From assembly GCA_009786495.1 (NCBI GenBank), contig WQTB01000024.1, positions 2,296 through 9,984 on the forward strand: a DNA stretch of 7,689 nucleotides, read 5' to 3'. The stretch's first letter is position 1; the number at the start of each line of letters is the position of its first letter. The notes under the pieces are model-generated. The model saw only the letters and a program-made list of their open reading frames with translations. It ran no database searches and was not told where the DNA came from. Origin of the DNA: Treponema sp. GTDB taxonomy: Bacteria > Spirochaetota > Spirochaetia > Treponematales > Breznakiellaceae. The position numbers and the translations under genes are program-made. This document shows positions 5,485 to 7,689 of the stretch, one piece after another.

Positions 5485-6676
5485 AAAGATTTTATTTTTA
5501 TTATTTTTTATTTTACTCTTATGCGCGGGATTTATCGCCCTGACGCAGGAAATGGATTTTTTAAATCAAAGCATCGATATTGAAAAATCTTATGCGTTAG
5601 AAAAACAGGAACCGGTAAAATGGTTCAGGTCAAACTCAGGCGCAATGGCGCTTGAAGAAACATTTTCTAAATCTGTAGCTTTCAGAAACGAATATGTTCT
5701 TTCAATAGAAACCGCGCGTTTTAGCGATATACCGGAATATCTTCTTGAATATTTTTCCAGTGATTTTACATGCGAGATTCGCGTACTGTACAAAAATGAA
5801 GAGCCTTTAAAAACGCAGTGGCTTTTTAAAGACAGCGGCAGTATTACAAGGATGAACGCGGTTTTTAACGACACAGAGGGATGGGAAGAATTATATAAAA
5901 ACAATGAATTAGTTTTAAAAGACGGCTTTATCGAAATTTTTGACAGCGGCGCTTTTTTAATTTCTGAATACAGGTATTACAATAGCGGAATAGGTTTTAA
6001 AATCGATTATACATACAATGAAAATATGCTGACAAGCTGCGCGTTTTTTATTATTGAAGAAAAAAGCAATGAACTACATGAAGATATTGCAATTTCGCTT
6101 CAGGATCAAAAAAGCGGATATAAACTTGTGTATGCAGACTTTTACAGGTATAACCGTTCCCTGTCGTTAAGATCAATGGAGCGCGTTTTTTACGCCGGTA
6201 TGCAGATAACGCAGGGCGATCCTTTAAGAATTGATTTTCCAAGAAACACGATGGATGCAATAAAAGAATCGGGATTTATTACAGGAAGGATTAACGCGTA
6301 TTCTGATTTTTTCGGCGACGTATACTCTGATAATAATTACAGGATGATATACGAAAACGATGAAAGGGGAAGAATAATTACGCAGAGTTTTCTGGATGAT
6401 AACGACAATATTATCTGGATCATCAAAAATGTCTGGAATAATAACAGGATTGTTTCATCTGAAAAACGCGAAGGCGGCGTTGTGCTTCTTGCCGAATATG
6501 AATACAGCGGAAGCGGCGAAAGAATCACGGAAAAAAATTACAGAAACGGAATGCTTGAACGCCTTGTCCGCACAGAAGGAAATGTTGACATAGAAGAGCT
6601 TTATTTTAATAATGTTCTTGTGTTAAGAGCTGTTTGGGAAGACGGCAGAAAAATTTCTGAAACAAGGATTAGATAG
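5477..6676 (+). CDS. Exported or membrane-anchored hypothetical protein with repeated beta-hairpin-like motifs
   Basis: I do not recognise this 399-residue protein. It starts at TTG 5477, inside the end of ftsY, with AAGGA at 5461-5465 eleven bases upstream (a long spacing). Residues 1-23 (NKK then a hydrophobic run) are a signal sequence. Cleavage is unclear: LLLC at 13-16 is a weak lipobox and no good signal peptidase I site follows, so it may stay as an N-terminal anchor. The rest is hydrophilic and predicted periplasmic, rich in Tyr, Asn, Asp, Glu and Arg, with short alternating segments that look like beta-hairpins, especially at 285-399 (NYRMIYENDERGRIITQSFL, EYEYSGSGERITEKNYRNG). This recalls YD/MORN-2-like repeats, but I cannot place it in a family. 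EELYxNNxLVL occurs twice (137-147 and 373-383). Its TAG directly abuts the TTG of the permease gene, so a link with lipoprotein or envelope assembly is possible but inferred. Confidence 0.8.
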   Translation: MNKKILFLLFFILLLCAGFIALTQEMDFLNQSIDIEKSYALEKQEPVKWFRSNSGAMALEETFSKSVAFRNEYVLSIETARFSDIPEYLLEYFSSDFTCEIRVLYKNEEPLKTQWLFKDSGSITRMNAVFNDTEGWEELYKNNELVLKDGFIEIFDSGAFLISEYRYYNSGIGFKIDYTYNENMLTSCAFFIIEEKSNELHEDIAISLQDQKSGYKLVYADFYRYNRSLSLRSMERVFYAGMQITQGDPLRIDFPRNTMDAIKESGFITGRINAYSDFFGDVYSDNNYRMIYENDERGRIITQSFLDDNDNIIWIIKNVWNNNRIVSSEKREGGVVLLAEYEYSGSGERITEKNYRNGMLERLVRTEGNVDIEELYFNNVLVLRAVWEDGRKISETRIR

Positions 6677-7689
6677 TTGGCTAAATCCTGGATTTTATTT
6701 GTTGCATCACGTTATATTTTTAAGGGACGTTCAAGCTCGCCCGTTCTTGCTGTGCTTGGAATCTGCGTCGGAGTGCTGGCTTTAATTGTGATCATTGCCG
6801 TTATGAACGGATTCCAGCTGGGCTTTATAGAAACCATTCTGGAAATATCATCATACCATCTTCGTATAGAATCATTCGCTGATGTTAATGAAGAAAAAAA
6901 CGCCGCGCAGGTTCAAAATATTTCTCATAACGTTCCGCAGGTTACAGCGGCGGTTCAGTTCAGGGAATTTCAAGCTCTTGCAAGGGGAAGAAGATCAGGG
7001 CAGCAAGCAGTGCTAGTAAGGGGTTTGCATGATAACGCGCTGGAACTAGACAAGGAAATGAAAAAGAAACTTGAATTTGAAGCCGGAAGTTTTGACCTTT
7101 CAGGAAGCAGGAATGTGCTATTGGGAACTGAGCTTGCAAGAAGGCTCAGCGTTACAACAGGCGATGAAGTTACTCTTTATTCGATAACAGGAATTCTTTC
7201 CGCCGAAGATGAAGAAGGCGGAATTGGAACTTTTATCGTAAAAGGAATTTTTAGAACAGGTTATTATGATTACGATTATAGCTGGGTTTTTATCAATATA
7301 GACAGCGTCAGCATGCTTGATAATGAAAGCGATTTAAAAATCGGCATAAAACTTACAAACCGGTTTCTTGATAAATCTTCACTTGAACAAATAAGGAAAA
7401 AATTATCAGATTCAGGCTTTGATGGCTTAAAATTGTCAAGCTGGCGCGATTATAACAGGTCATTCTTCGGAGCGCTTAGAACAGAAAAACTTTTTATGTT
7501 TATATTAGTCGGCCTTATTTTTATAGTTGTCGGCTTGAATATCTTTCAGGGGCAAAGAAGGTCTGTGCTTCAAAGACGCGAAGAAATCGCCCTGATGCGG
7601 GCAGTAGGCGGCGGTGAAAAAGCCGTTCAGTTTGTTTTTGTTGTTGACGGCGCTGTTATCGGATTTACAGGCGCATGCTTTGGGCTTTT
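6677..7689 (+). CDS. LolC/LolE-family lipoprotein-releasing ABC transporter permease (C-terminus outside the window)
   Basis: LolCDE-type transporters use ATP to extract lipoproteins from the outer leaflet of the inner membrane for delivery to the outer membrane. The gene opens at TTG 6677, directly after the previous TAG, with AAGGA at 6664-6668 eight bases upstream. I read 337 open codons to the edge; the family is usually about 400-430 residues. The N-terminus (FVASRYIFKGRSSSPVLAVL) and TM1 (about 22-46, ending AVMNGFQ) are typical of LolC/E. A MacB-like periplasmic domain follows (about 47-268, with GTELARRLSVTTGDEVTLYS and YYDYDYSWVFINID). TM2 is near 271-291, and the cytoplasmic REEIALMRAVGG (301-312) is the FtsX/LolC coupling region. 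The third and fourth membrane segments are cut off or incomplete. I cannot tell LolC from LolE, so no symbol is given; a lolD ATPase gene is expected downstream. Confidence 0.9.
   Translation, partial: MAKSWILFVASRYIFKGRSSSPVLAVLGICVGVLALIVIIAVMNGFQLGFIETILEISSYHLRIESFADVNEEKNAAQVQNISHNVPQVTAAVQFREFQALARGRRSGQQAVLVRGLHDNALELDKEMKKKLEFEAGSFDLSGSRNVLLGTELARRLSVTTGDEVTLYSITGILSAEDEEGGIGTFIVKGIFRTGYYDYDYSWVFINIDSVSMLDNESDLKIGIKLTNRFLDKSSLEQIRKKLSDSGFDGLKLSSWRDYNRSFFGALRTEKLFMFILVGLIFIVVGLNIFQGQRRSVLQRREEIALMRAVGGGEKAVQFVFVVDGAVIGFTGACFGL

Overview
The window looks like chromosomal core sequence from a spirochaete, probably close to Treponema. This is inferred from the gene set (an FtsY reduced to its NG domain, a TolB-like/PEGA envelope protein, a pseudo-receiver/ATPase/cyclic-nucleotide protein next to prfB), from frequent TTG starts, and from a moderate-GC sequence with many A/T runs. 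No rRNA or other taxonomic marker is present, so the assignment is moderate. I see no tRNA, rRNA, CRISPR array, insertion sequence or phage gene.

Layout: (1) positions 1-479, minus strand, hold the first 159 codons of uvrA. (2) Positions 480-664 are a divergent intergenic region with a candidate promoter for each direction and a perfect 13-bp palindrome over the rightward -35 box. (3) From 665 onwards everything is on the plus strand and tightly packed: a three-domain signalling protein (665-1966), prfB with a programmed +1 frameshift (2009-3119), an exported PEGA-domain membrane protein (3143-4621), ftsY (4621-5484), an exported protein of unknown function (5477-6676), and the first 337 codons of a LolC/LolE-type permease (6677 to the window edge). 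Gaps are 42 nt or less, three of the junctions overlap or abut, and I see no terminator, so the whole run may be one transcript.

Function: prfB supplies release factor 2 and regulates itself through an in-frame UGA. FtsY receives SRP-bound ribosomes at the inner membrane, and the LolC/E permease extracts lipoproteins from it. The two unrecognised proteins between them carry N-terminal signal sequences, so the operon has an envelope-biogenesis theme after prfB. The first gene may connect cyclic-nucleotide binding to an RsbW/SpoIIAB-type ATPase, and is the least conventional gene here.

Most of the window is ordinary housekeeping sequence. The points most worth a second look are the pseudo-receiver/ATPase/cNMP fusion, the prfB recoding site with a nearby A9 run that could provide a second route into the same frame, and the two uncharacterised exported proteins flanking ftsY.
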